From: Ampullaceana balthica
Taxonomy: Eukaryota; Mollusca; Gastropoda; Lymnaeidae
DNA length: 64,000 nt
Direction of reading: 5' to 3'
Assembly: GCA_944989445.1 (NCBI GenBank)
Contig: CALYLW010000016.1
Location: 3,452,505-3,516,504, forward strand
Positions 1-10,410 of the stretch are shown here, one piece after another. The position numbers and the translations under genes were made by a program. Under the pieces are notes generated by a model. The model was given only the letters and a program-made list of their open reading frames with translations. It searched no databases and was not told where the DNA came from. Position 1 is the first letter of the stretch; the number at the start of each line of letters is the position of its first letter.

Positions 1-274
1 TGCGCTACTGCTAATGGATGATTTACTAGTCTAATTTTTAATGGTTAACCGGTCCTGCAAAACAAGTAGTCTTAAAATTTAAAGATATTTTCTTTTAAAT
101 TAAATTTCAGTTTAAATATAAGTCTGGAAAGTAACAATTGATGCATAATATACCATTTAGATATGCATTTTACAAAATTCAATAAACATCATTAAATTAC
201 TATTTACTCCTTTGTTGGGCTGACGACATTTCGTGTCTATTTCTTTTTCTTTTTGGTTTAAAATTTGCTAGTTG
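1..274. other. AT-rich flank, no gene seen
   Basis: Low-complexity AT-rich DNA. No open frame with protein-like composition and no repeat shared with the rest of the window was recognised. It lies downstream, on the minus strand, of the PRPF3-like pseudogene, so it may be the old 3' part of that locus. Confidence 0.5.
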
Positions 275-652
275 ATGGGCATTATCCAAGAGAGCTCAGC
301 TGAACACCTGCAGCTCTGAGATAAAAGTCCTCTGATTTCATCATCGGTGGCACAAGCCTCATGTGTTACTAATTACTGTTTTCTTGTTGATTATCAGAAC
401 TGAATGAAAAAACTGACAACAATAGGTTAACTGGTCTTTCTTGGAAAATTTATACGGTCCTCAAAAATGAGGAGTGGTAATAACCATACCTGATAATAAA
501 TAAGATTTATGTTCTTTTTCTTACCAACTGTCTTGTTCATATCATAGTCATAGCCTGTGCTGAGACAGTTCAGGGCAGCAGCAACGACAGTAGGCTCGTT
601 AAAACCAAGTATCTGACTGTATCACTCAGCAATGGCTTCAAATCATCCGTCC
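275..652 (-). pseudogene. PRPF3: PRPF3-like (U4/U6 snRNP protein, PWI region) pseudogene fragment
   Basis: Two exon-like blocks on the minus strand, 652-535 and 368-275, are separated by a 166-bp intron with a GTAAG donor and a TTAG acceptor. Block 1 first reads DDLKP....TVRYL, then after a frame change LGFNEPTVVAAALNC. As I remember it, the PWI-domain start of PRPF3 reads ELKPW...[20 protein letters not shown], so the match is close. PRPF3 is a core splicing protein of the U4/U6.U5 tri-snRNP in the nucleus. Block 2 continues in phase as ATDDEIRGLLSQS, a weak match to the next PRPF3 stretch, and stops at TAG. The frame break in the most conserved part and the early stop indicate a pseudogene. 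The retained intron argues against a processed copy. A sequencing indel in a real gene is less likely but possible. Confidence 0.6.
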
Positions 653-1146
653 CTATGTGAAAGTGTCATCTTTTTTGCTCTTGTTTATAAGCAATAATCA
701 ATCTGGAGATGAATGGAAAATTAAATAGATATCTATCACTGTACATATATCTGATTTATAAACCTATATATAATTAAAAAATAAAGAACTTCATTTTTTT
801 ACAAAGAAATTCAGTTTTCAGTAAATATCAAAAATATATAAGTTTGAATTTGATTTGGAGGGGTTTTTATTATAGTATGGAAATTTAAGATGTAACAGGT
901 CATTAATAAGACTTAAATAGTTTTAAAATTATTGTGGCTTAGCCTAAAAATGGAATAAAATTGGTTTTAGTTTATCTTGTCTTATAAAATAATAGTACCA
1001 ATGATGGTATTCCAAGCACTCTACATTTTACATTGAGCAGAACCCATTTAGCCAGTATATCAGTATATTTATTCTTTGACAAATGCAATTTATAGTAAGC
1101 ATCCCACTGAATTGTTGATATGCTACAAGAAGTTGACCCAACACTT
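653..1146. other. Intergenic AT-rich DNA
   Basis: No open frame, repeat or motif that I can support. It lies upstream of the PRPF3-like fragment on the minus strand; no first exon or start region for that gene was recognised. Confidence 0.5.
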
Positions 1147-1435
1147 TTATCTTATCTTATCAATACAGACGCTCCTTCTATGCAGAAGATAGTTGCGTCC
1201 ACAGACCATGACAGATGATCTGTTGGCAAGTGATGCAGCGTTCACATGCCACGGCTTTGTGGGTTCCACGCATTACCCAGCCGCCTAACTACATGTAGTG
1301 TTAGGTACCCATTCGGAGCGGGGTGACTCAGGGACGCCCTAGGCCCCGGGAACAAACCCTTGCCTTCACACGGATTCGAACCCGTGACCATCGGTACGAC
1401 AGTCCAGTGCGCTGCCTCTCGACCACCGCGTCCCC
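1147..1435 (-). mobile_element. tRNA-derived SINE, type 1 tail
   Basis: Read on the minus strand it starts with a tRNA-like head (GGGGACGCGGTGGTCGAG) holding an A box (TGGTCGAGAGG) and a perfect B box (GGTTCGAATCC). A GC-rich body follows, and the end reads GGAGCGTCTGTATTGATAAG with repeated GATAA. The head looks like a class II (Ser/Leu-like) tRNA, tentatively. The last ~50 bp match the end of the LINE at 11.54 kb, so that LINE family probably moved it. A near-identical copy lies at 4.28 kb. Target duplications were not clear. Confidence 0.85.
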
Positions 1436-1648
1436 TATTTCATATTCATGACATTTTTTTAACTGGTGGCCAGGGCCTACATTAATTTTTATTGTGAACC
1501 TCACGACACAAAAAACACTAACGACATACTATAAATAATATACTATAACTATAATGTATATAGCACACCTAGGCTTTTGTAATAAATTCTACCGTATAGT
1601 TCATATGAAATAAAATTATTTAAAATGAAACTTTGTAAGTGTTAGTCA

Positions 1649-1826
1649 CAGGGCCGTCTTAGCGCATAGGCCCGTTGGGCATTTGCTCGGGGGCCCACGA
1701 GCATAGGGGCCCCATGGGAATATGTTTATTTATATATATTATGTTTATTTATTTTTTATTCCTGCGGGGGAGGGGCCCAACACTATTTTTTGCCCGGGGG
1801 CCCAAAATGATGTAAAGACGGCTCTG
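1649..1826. mobile_element. hAT-type MITE, 178 bp
   Basis: Terminal inverted repeats: left CAGGGCCGTCTTAGCGCATA, right the complement of CAGAGCCGTCTTTACATC. Flanking 8-mers GTTAGTCA and GTTAGTCC match at 7 of 8 positions. CAGRG ends and an 8-bp duplication are the hAT signature. It has no coding capacity, so it would be a non-autonomous copy. Confidence 0.8.
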
Positions 1827-1834
1827 GTTAGTCC

Positions 1835-2483
1835 CTGTACAGGTAATGTAATCAGCAAATGTTCGTAATCCTTTTTTGCTTTATAAAAAAACTGTATTTC
1901 ATCACTATGATTTATGCAGGCCAAACCCAAAACCAATGCTGATGGTCCAATAGTATTGCTAGGCTAGTACTAGTAGTAAGTAGGCTAGGCTTGGTAGAGT
2001 AAAAAGTAAAAGTAATTTTTAAAAAGGGAGACTGATAGACTGCCACGGTGTTGGCCAAACGTCTACGTAGCCCTACACTTTACTTCTTTACTGTACTGAG
2101 TACTGATTATTAGTGATGTTTACTGAAGTATTTAGTGTAAATAACTTTTAATAACTGACTGGTAATACCTAAATTTGTTGTTAATATATGTCACTAAAAC
2201 AATAAAATAAAATGTAATTATATAGATGCATTAATTAACCATTATTTTTTGTTCATTTGCTAATTGTGCTTAAATATGTGTGTACAGTTCATAATATATC
2301 ACTCACAAGAAATTAAAAAAAAATTCCGGTTAGATGGCTATGCATGAGCTGGTTACATTTAAATATATATCTGGTTAAAAAAAAGAATCATGCAAACAGT
2401 CCCTATTAAAAAGCTTTTCCCCTTATAACAAGAAAATAAATTAAAATGCCACCCTTACATTGGTCAGACTCACACTAGAATAA
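1835..2483. other. AT-rich intergenic DNA
   Basis: No gene, no clear repeat. A short stretch of CTAG/TAGTA-rich sequence lies near 1960-2000. Confidence 0.5.
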
Positions 2484-2486
2484 TTA

Positions 2487-2915
2487 GGGGCCGTCCATAA
2501 ATGAAGTAACGCAATTTTGGCCGATTTTTACCCCCCCCCTCCCCCCTCGTCACACTTCATCCCAAATATTTAGACCACCCGCCTCCAAAATTACGTCACA
2601 AAGCTTTGACCCCCCCCTAAAAGCCGTATTTTCTAATTGAAAATTAGCATGTTGTAAATTACTTTTTTGTCGTTTAACTATGTATTTAGCTAGTGTAAGA
2701 CTTCACTCTAATATCGTAACACGTGTCATTGAAAGTGTCACTAAATAAATTTAAAACAATCAAATATTTATGTGGATTTTTTATTTTTGCGCATTTTGAT
2801 GTGACGTCAAATTTCTTAAACACCCCTCTCCCCCCTCGTCACACATCGTCACAAATGCTTGACCACCTACCCCCCCCCCTTTTTTAGACGCGGGACGTCA
2901 TTTATGGACGGCCCC
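2487..2915. mobile_element. PIF/Harbinger-type MITE, 429 bp
   Basis: The inverted ends are GGGGCCGTCCATAAATGA at the left and the complement of the same sequence at the right. TTA occurs directly outside both ends, which fits the TWA target preference of PIF/Harbinger elements. The inner ends carry C- or G-rich and GTGACG motifs in mirrored order. There is no open frame. A second, more decayed copy lies at 14.48 kb. Confidence 0.82.
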
Positions 2916-2918
2916 TTA

Positions 2919-3185
2919 ATATGACTTTTCTTTATTGAACCCCATTTGCCAAAGAAAACTTATATCTGCTTAAACCAATTTAAAAAGGAGCAGCAAGTAT
3001 TCATAATTACATCACTAAATCTAAAACATTTAAGTTTAAGGGTAGAAGAACGAAGAGTGGTTTAGTAATACTACAACTAACTATAATATAATAGACTATA
3101 TCATTAAATTTTAACTTGGAAATACAATAAAACAATAACCTTATTCAACCCTCATGGACATAGAAAAATTCTTGTTCCAATTTAA
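2919..3185. other. AT-rich spacer
   Basis: No gene or repeat recognised between the Harbinger MITE and the AAATCCCTTATA-type copy. Confidence 0.4.
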
Positions 3186-3632
3186 ACAAAAAGAAAAAAA
3201 AACGTAAAAACAAAGTTTTTGACTATAAATCCCTTATATTTGCTTTTAACCCGGGGGGTGGGGGAGAGGGGAAAGGTCTTGTCACCGCGTCGGGCGTCGC
3301 GGACGGGCACGACGAACGACAGAGAGAGACGCAAACATTTACTATCTCCCCTGCCGCTAAATATATGTGCTAGGTTAGCAGACGACGAATAAAAATTCTA
3401 AAAATAGTGATTTATATAGATAAACTAAAAATGCATTAATTTAAGTACGGTACATTCGATTGATCTGAAATTTTGATACGATGCATTGTTAGGTAAGTCG
3501 GGTCCGTGTGCCAAATTTCAGCTCGATGGCTTCACTGAAAGTGGGTCATTTTCGACTTTTGCTTTTCCGAGGGGCGAAGGAACGAAGGACGGACGAATGA
3601 GACGGCGGTAAAGTTAATATAAGGGATTTAAA
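3186..3632 (+). repeat. AAATCCCTTATA-ended element, single diverged copy
   Basis: It starts with AAAAACAAAGTTTTTGACTA and AAATCCCTTATAT and ends with GTTAATATAAGGGATTT, so its ends are short inverted repeats. The middle shares the block around GATACGATGCATTGTTAGGT with the tandem copies at 57.0-59.3 kb. The (GA)-rich part is short here. The superfamily is uncertain; microsatellite-bearing non-autonomous elements of the Helentron/DINE or mollusc pearl type are possible. Confidence 0.65.
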
Positions 3633-3726
3633 AAGTCCCCTTTCTTCTCTTCTGGAAATCGTGTGCGAAATGGGTTGTCTGAACAAAAAGGGGAAACACA
3701 TAAAAATTTAAAACCCTAATAAAAAT

Positions 3727-3840
3727 GGGGCCGTTTTGACAGGGGCCGTTTTTACCGGGGCAGTTTTGACAGGGGCCGTTTTGTCCGGGGCCGTTTTGTC
3801 AGGGGCCATTTTGTCAGGGGCCTTTTTGTCCGGGGCCGTT
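3727..3840 (+). repeat. 15-bp minisatellite, about 7.6 units
   Basis: Units of the form GGGGCCGTTTTGWCM repeat head to tail with few changes. The array abuts the left end of the nested TIR element that starts at 3843. Confidence 0.9.
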
Positions 3841-4275
3841 GAAGGTACTTTGACAGAAAATTTAAATGAAGTCCAATAGGCTAAATTAATGTATCATTTT
3901 AAAAGGCTTGCTAAGACCTTTTCAAAAACACCAGTTTTATCTTTCTATCTTTTATAGAAGTGGAGTTATGATTTTTTTGTCAAATTTTCTGTCCCTTATA
4001 TAACCTATATAATTTATTCCAAAACTTGTGACCCACATTTCAAAATTCTGTACTCTTTCCCTCAAAACTTTTTTAATTTTAGAGATATGTGTATCAAATT
4101 TTCAGGGGACATTCACAATCCATTATACAAATCAATAAATGAGAAATGTTTCATGTAAATCAAGATTTAGAATTTTTTAATAAATATATTTAAAGACATG
4201 TTGAAGAAAATTATGTTGAAAATTATAACAAAAATACAAATCAGTTCAAACATTTGCATGCCTATTGTATTTTAA

Positions 4276-4560
4276 TCTTATCTTATCTATACAGACGCTC
4301 CTTCTATGCAGAAGATAGTTGCATCCACAGACCATGACAGATGATCTGTTGGCAAGTGATGCAGCGCTCACAGGCCACGGCCTTGTGGGTTCCACGCATT
4401 ACCCAGCCGCCTAACACTACAGTAGTTAGGTACCCATTCGGAGCGGGGTGACTCAGGGACGCCCTAGGCCCCGGGAACAAACCCTTGGCTTCACACGGAT
4501 TCGAACCCGTGACCATCGGTACGACAGTCCAGTGCGCTGCCACTCGACCACCGCGTCCCC
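4276..4560 (-). mobile_element. tRNA-derived SINE, type 1 tail
   Basis: Same family and orientation as the SINE at 1.15 kb, with A box TGGTCGAGTGG, B box GGTTCGAATCC and the GATAAGATAAG tail. Copy B of the host element (47.48 kb) lacks it, so its insertion came after the two host copies separated, and the flanks in copy B show the empty site. Confidence 0.88.
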
Positions 4561-5240
4561 AATAAACATTACAATTAAATCAATAACTATATTTAAATGT
4601 TTGTTTAAATATTTGACTTTAAAAATAAAATTTAATGCAAATTATTAAAAATTATTTGTTAAAATATACCACACCGATGACGAGGTCTGATTACTAAAAT
4701 TTCAAATTAAAATGAAATGAACAAATATTTGAAGATTTAAGTATCAAATTAAAAGATAAGAACATTTTCCCTGTCATTTACTGAGTAAATAACTTGTATG
4801 CAAATTTCTCTGTATGTCATTCATAAGCTTTGTCATTGTCTTTGTCAACTATTTATCGATTAAAGGAATTCCAAGTTCTGCAATGGAATATTATTATTAT
4901 ATCTTGTTATTATACCCATACTTTGTTATATTATTTAATTTTAATTATTGAGATTTATTTCTATTGATTGATTTTGTAAAAAATATTTTTGTCAAACGTC
5001 TATGTCAATTGCAATATCTTTGTAATGTAAAAAAAATGATGGTAAGTAAATGATTTTTTAAAAATATATATTGTTTTAATAATTATATTACCCTACAAAA
5101 ACCATGAAATTTTAAATAAAAGGATTACAACGGCATTATCATTTTTAATTCTAAGGCAAGGTAAGTATCAATTTGGACTTAGTATTAGACAAAACATTTA
5201 ATTATGTTCTTAAATTTAATTTAATAGTAAACATAGTTAT

Positions 5241-5473
5241 AAATAAAATATAAGTTATTTAATAATACTATCACTATCTAATACTATTACTATTATATTT
5301 AATACTAGAAAACTACTACTACTAGTATTAGGATCTAATTTTAATTTAGCCTATTTTAGTAAATTTACTTTGATATCATACGTAGTAATAGTATTATTAG
5401 TTTAGTAGTATTACTAATTACTAGTACTAGTATTAGTATTAATTATACTATTATACTATTTTATAATACCAAA
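5241..5473. repeat. TACTAG/TATTA-rich simple sequence
   Basis: Irregular runs of ACTAGTATTA-like words make up most of this stretch. No coding signal. Confidence 0.6.
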
Positions 5474-5601
5474 AGTAATAGCAGGGCCGGATTAAGCCAT
5501 CTTGGTGCCCGAGGCACAAACCCACATGGGTGCCCCCTTCTGCCCCGATCCCCCACTGGCCGCTGGTATGTTCAATATTAAGCAAACCAACTAACAAACA
5601 A

Positions 5602-5811
5602 AACAGTTGGCGTCACAAGGGATTGCGGGAGGTGCGGACTGCACCGGGTGACACCAAAGTCGTCCAAACTACCAAAGGGTAAAATTCTGTATGCCTCGTT
5701 ATTTGGCATTGGCATACTCGGAGGAGTTCTATCTATGGGGTAAGTTGTGAGGGGTGACACCATGACCTACCGAACTGGATGACACCCACCCTAGTGACGC
5801 CGCTGTTAACG
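5602..5811. mobile_element. hAT-like MITE, ~210 bp
   Basis: Left end ACAGTTGGCGTCACAAGGG and the complement of the right end, ACAGCGGCGTCACTAGGG, form inverted repeats. Both sides continue into GGTGACACC-like words. A clear target duplication was not seen. The 61-residue open frame across it is not protein-like. Confidence 0.65.
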
Positions 5812-6008
5812 CATGTGTTTGTACTAGTATCACTCAAATAAAATCTGCGATCAGTTATTTCTGTATTAAAATTAATATTTAATTAATTTTGTAATAATAT
5901 TAGACAAACATACTGTAACTTTTTTAATAGATGAGAAAGTCAGAGAAAGCAAACCTTTACATTTTAAAGTTCTTTATTTAAGATTTACATCTGGCAAATT
6001 AAAGTTAA

Positions 6009-6681
6009 CTAGACGCCCCGCGGCGTAGCATACGCCGCAGACTTGCTCATAGATAGTGCAAGAAAAAAAGGGAGGGGGAGAACGGACACAAACAGTAGCA
6101 CGAACAAATGGGAACAACGCGAGTGAACGATGGGGGAACACCGAAGCATTTCTGGTAAGTATTTAGGACATCGCCATAATATATAAACAAATATTACAGC
6201 CATGAAGCCAAGTTGGAGAGAAACAACTTCGTCCATGAACGAAATATGCGACCAATAGAAACAGACAGGTACCTGGTGAAGGAATTGATATAACATTGAA
6301 CAAAGCTTTTTTCCGTGACATGCGAAGCGGTGTTTATGTTTGCTAAGAAAGGAGGGGAAAAGAATAGGCATTGACATTTTTAAAAATTAAAAAAAAACTT
6401 ATGTTGCCACTTGGGCTTGAACCTAAGACCTTCCGCATGTTAGGCGGATGTAATAACCAATATACTACGAAATACATACACACTGTGCAGGAACTTCGAA
6501 AGTGAATGTAAAAAACATTGCTGTCTCAAGACATGCCCCACCCCTCCACTACCTTCGCTTGCCAACCGTTAACTGTGTTTAGTTGACCCGAGCGAGGGTC
6601 ATTCGTCATGCTCGGTTGCATATATTTTTGCTGCGTACTTGCAGCCTGGCATGGTCCCATGAAGAGAATTATATATATAGA
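6009..6681 (-). mobile_element. Non-autonomous Helitron, copy 1, 673 bp
   Basis: On the minus strand it starts with TCTATATATATAATTCTC and ends with the hairpin GCGGCGTATGCTACGCCGC followed by GGGCGTCTAG. A 5' TC, a 3' hairpin and CTAG (CTRR), with A before the 5' end and T after the 3' end, are the Helitron hallmarks. It has no Rep/helicase. A tRNA-Val-like segment lies inside. Copies 2 and 3 are at 12.92 and 49.17 kb. Confidence 0.9.
6403..6475 (-). other. tRNA-Val(AAC)-like segment inside Helitron copy 1
   Basis: The A box (TAGTATATTGG) and B box (GGTTCAAGCCC) are intact. The anticodon arm is a perfect 5-bp stem (TCCGC/GCGGA) around a 7-nt loop with AAC in the middle. The acceptor ends do not pair, so this is a tRNA pseudogene or captured SINE head, not a working tRNA gene. 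Confidence 0.7.
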
Positions 6682-7139
6682 TCATCAAAGTTAATTTTGC
6701 GCAAAATGTATGTCTCAATCATCAGCAAAGATAAGGAATCAAGCCTTTCTTATTTCATTATTGATCTACTTAGATTTTGTTGTACGTTTTAACTGAGAAA
6801 AAGAGCGTTCAGTTAATACGTTCGTAAACATTAATGAATGTTAAAAATATGAGCAAGTCCATTTCTACATTGGAAAAGCAAACTGGAAGTTGTCTCTATT
6901 ACTTTGTATAATTATGCATGACTCAGCGTGTTGTTTTCAGATTTTGATGCACGAAACTGGTGGCGAATATATGAGTGTAACTTTTGTAGTTCAATATATA
7001 AATTATTGTTCAGATCTTTAGGATAAGCATTTATTAGTCATACACAACACTGAGATATTTGTGTTATACATCGATCAAACAAGAAAATCTAACTCCTATA
7101 TCATTATATACCTATCCTCATCTACCCATCTCTGTCTCA

Positions 7140-8110
7140 AGTTTGTCAACAATGGCGTAAAAAGCAGATATAACGAAATTTATCTCTTTCATTCAGAGAT
7201 ACCTCAGGGGCATCACCATCAATGACCGCTGTCTTTCATGCAAGTGATCTGCTAGTAAAGAATACAAATCAGAACACGTTTTCAAGTTCACGTGCTCATT
7301 TTGTAGAGCTTGACTGAACCTGTGAAAATGTAACACTACATCACAAAAGACAAGCGTGAGAGCAAATTCTAATTCTTGTATCTTCTTTGCAATTTTTGTC
7401 TGCTTCTCTTCTGGTGTCCCCCTTCTGTGACAGGTCTTGTTGTAAACACTCTAACGCTTCTATAATCTGAGGATGAGACTTTAGAATAGCCTTAGTTCCA
7501 ACAGCATGTGCTTCCCATCTGGTATCGGAAAGAGAATTTACCAGCGTTCAATCCACAAAGCATCCTTTCAGAATCTTCCATCTGTTGGTTGAAGCTGAGA
7601 AAAAAGTATCGATCAGTTGCACTGTATGGAAGAAGTTTACTGCCTCTAAACAAGAGTCAACGGCACTTCATCCTACCAGATTTAGTGAATGGGTAGCACA
7701 GGGTATGTTGATAGAAAACTAATTTTCCTCTATAATTTTTTTCTGCAAGCCCTTGTAATACCAAGACATATTATCTGCGTTATCCGGGACTGACCTCTGC
7801 ATTTCGCAAATATCAATATTGCAAACTTCACGTAAGTACTGCAACTCTTGCTTAGCCATACCTTCACCGGTGTGACTTTGCGGCTTCAAGAAAGTCAAAA
7901 AGCGCTCAATGGGCTCTCCATCTACCACATATCTAAGAACGAAATATCTGGTATTGACAAGCTGAAATAACCGTAAGCCTTTACTTCATCTATAACTACT
8001 TGATGGACATTTGGGGACATAATTTTAACCAGTTCTTCACATATAGTTTGGGATACATAAGAAGGATTTCCTTTTCCAGAATGCCCTTATTTCGCAATGT
8101 GTGATGTTAA
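7140..8110 (-). pseudogene. hAT transposase (DUF4371/ZMYM1-like) pseudogene
   Basis: Three consecutive hAT blocks can be read on the minus strand in shifting frames. Residues GEPIERFLTF...DNADNMSWYYKG lie at 7928-7719. FFSASTNRW...NSLSDTRWEAHA lies at about 7620-7490 and is broken by one TGA. IQELEFALTLVFCDVVLHF lies further downstream at about 7400-7300. These are in the family order: RNase H-like catalytic core, then the insertion domain. The protein would cut and paste the enclosing element. Frameshifts and stops show that it is dead. The C-terminal dimerisation motif was not found here, but a related copy at 15.5 kb keeps it. Confidence 0.82.
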
Positions 8111-8205
8111 AAATGGTACAAACTGACTGACCAACTCCAGCAACCCTAGAAAAATTCAATTTTGTAAAGATCCCAATTTTTCATTTGTCCCTTTAAATGC
8201 GATTT

Positions 8206-8371
8206 CAGGGGTGGATTAAGATTGTACCGGGCCCCTGGCTGCAATTCCACCTGGGGCCCCGTCCAGCCACTTTATTATAAAATTTAATAAGTTTGGGTCC
8301 CATAATTTAGTCTTAAATCATTGGGGGCCCTTGGCTTTAGCCCAATCACCCTTCCATTTAATCCGCCCCTG
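8206..8371. mobile_element. hAT-like MITE, 166 bp
   Basis: The ends CAGGGGTGGATTAAG and the complement of TTAATCCGCCCCTG are inverted repeats, with GGGCCCC words just inside both. It lies within the 5.48-8.51 kb hAT. No convincing target duplication directly at the ends; TGCGATTT occurs to the left and again some 20 bp to the right. Confidence 0.7.
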
Positions 8372-9210
8372 TGCTTTAATATTACATTTGCGATTTTCTA
8401 ACGTTAGGTCGATTATGGACAATACACACATAGTTCTTGAGGACTTGTGGTGCCCCCCAAACGATTGGTGCCAAGGCACGTGCCCTGTTTGCTTATAGGT
8501 TAATCCAGCCATGAGTAATACTATTACTAGTACTAATAGTAATAGGCTAATAAATTTTGAAACTGAATAATTTTTAGTGTTTTATTAATGGTTTAGTATT
8601 ATTATTTTGTGTGTTTTCATTATATTCAAATATTACATGTGATAACTTTAACTAAATATTTTCATTTAACTATTTAATTATAATTATATATATGGATGAC
8701 TATGTATGAGGGATAAAATTAATAAGTCTTAAGCCATTTCAGACAACCCCTCTTATTTTTGAAGGGGCGATGACTCGATGGACATTAAAAATTCCTACAT
8801 TACAGAGAATTTTAAAACTATTTTGGGACAAGTCCATTTTTATGAAATAAAGTTATTCTGATTGGAAAATATATAACCTAAATTTGGTTTTAATATAAAA
8901 CTTTTAGCCATAAAGGTTATTTTTTAAAAACTATATTGTTCTTACATAACTGTCAAAAGAATCATATTCCTGCTGATAACACAATAGTAATCTCTATACC
9001 ATGGATACCGTCGTGCTTGAAAATTCCAGTTGCACACGTCAACGATGAGGAAGCACGCTTTTATTTGGATAAATGTGACGTAAAACGAAAGAAAAAAAAA
9101 CACGATAAAACCGTAAGAGTCGAGTCAATTTCGCCATGACAGTTTTTGCGTAAATTTTCCATATGCACAGAACGATGCGTGAACGAATATGCCGTTTTGT
9201 CGGTATACCT

Positions 9211-10110
9211 AATATTATATGTGTGAATATTTTTGACAACATACACATGAACAGTTCAGTTAATATACAACACTGACAAATTAAAAAAATATTTAATGAT
9301 CCATAGAAAAATCAAATACAAATGATATGATCCATAAGGTTAATGAAATTTAAATATGGAAAAATTGAAACTAACATTGTATGAAATTTTTAATTTACAG
9401 TAGTCAAACATAAAACAAGTATTCTAATGAACAAAAATATCCACATAAACATTTTGAACAATCAAATAATTCTACGAAGGCACAAAAGTGTATACATTTA
9501 AAATAACAATCTTATAAAGAACATTTTAACTGTCTAATTTTAATTTTTGAAAATAAAAAATAAAATAAAAAAATAATTTTAAAAAATATATATTATATAT
9601 TTTTGGGGGGTTGGTTTAAAATAAAGGGAGATAACTCTAATTATTTATTATAAGTAAAGAATAATAACTTTGGTAATAAATAATTATATTTGAAATTAAA
9701 AATATTTAAGAAAATATTTCATAAATTTATATGCTTTATGCATACAATGCTTGAAATGATTAAGTAAGATTTAATTTTTATATTAAATGATTTTTTTTTA
9801 GTTACCGTTTTATAAAAAATTACTATTATTGTAATTTTCTATAAGAGCTAATAATAAAACGAGAAACGGTTACAAGAAGTATATAAATTACAATTATCAA
9901 CCGTTAAACCGACACCCACCCTGCGGTGGCCTCCACCATCAATTATATTTTTTGAATACTCCGTAATGGAGTACGAATTTTTAATGAACGCTTAAAAAAA
10001 ACTCTTTCTTAAATTGTATTTCAATATGAATATGAGTCGATTTGCTATTTTACTTGAAATTTTAGACATAATTTTAAAAGTATCGAAAACAACTATTAGA
10101 AAAAAATATA
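9211..10110. other. Very AT-rich non-coding DNA with small hairpins
   Basis: No gene. Two small GC-containing dyads stand out: CCACCCTGCGGTGG near 9916 and ACTCCGTAATGGAGT near 9958. They may be the end hairpins of an unrecognised element. Confidence 0.5.
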
Positions 10111-10290
10111 TCTCTATATATATAAGCCGCATTTGTTGTCTGTCTGTTCCCTAATAACTCAAGATCCAGACAACCAAATAACGTGAAATTTGGTACACGT
10201 ACACAAAATTATACCGGAAAGGTTATTAAACAGGTTTCGTTCCATATATATAAGATACTGGGGCCCGGGGGCCCAAAATGTAGTTTTTCC
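10111..10290 (+). mobile_element. Possible second Helitron family, 5' end only
   Basis: TCTCTATATATATAAGCC preceded by A resembles the 5' terminus of the confirmed Helitrons (TCTATATATATAATTC). The following text (about 10150-10210) has the CAAATAACGTGAAATTTGG type of wording common in such elements. No matching 3' hairpin/CTRR end was found, so this is tentative. Confidence 0.35.
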
Positions 10291-10410
10291 CTATATGAGC
10301 TATATAAAATAAAAATTATTGAAAATTAACACGTAAAATAATGACGCAAATTAATAAACATTTTGGTGTCGAGATTAACAAGAAGGCGATTATCGCCATA
10401 AAATAATTTT

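Larger units (their letters stand above)
5482..8513 (-). mobile_element. hAT element, 3.0 kb, with decayed transposase
   Basis: The ends are CAGGGCCGGATTAAGCC at the left and, on the other strand, CATGGCTGGATTAACC at the right. The flanking 8-mers AGTAATAG (5474-5481) and AGTAATAC (8514-8521) match at 7 of 8. Inside, on the minus strand, is a transposase of the DUF4371/ZMYM1-like hAT type, now broken. The element has itself been hit by a Helitron (6009-6681) and MITEs (5.60 kb, 8.21 kb). Confidence 0.8.
3843..9210. mobile_element. AGGTACTT-ended TIR element, copy A, heavily nested
   Basis: The left end AGGTACTTTGACAG and the right end (complement AGGTATACCGAC) are the same ends as copy B at 47.06-50.45 kb. 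The two copies are colinear over 3843-5240 and 8700-9210. Copy A holds the SINE at 4.28 kb and a 3.0-kb hAT at 5.48 kb. Without these two it would be about 2.05 kb. No transposase was recognised in the part that belongs to it. The superfamily is unknown; an imperfect 8-bp duplication at copy B would fit hAT. Confidence 0.65.
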
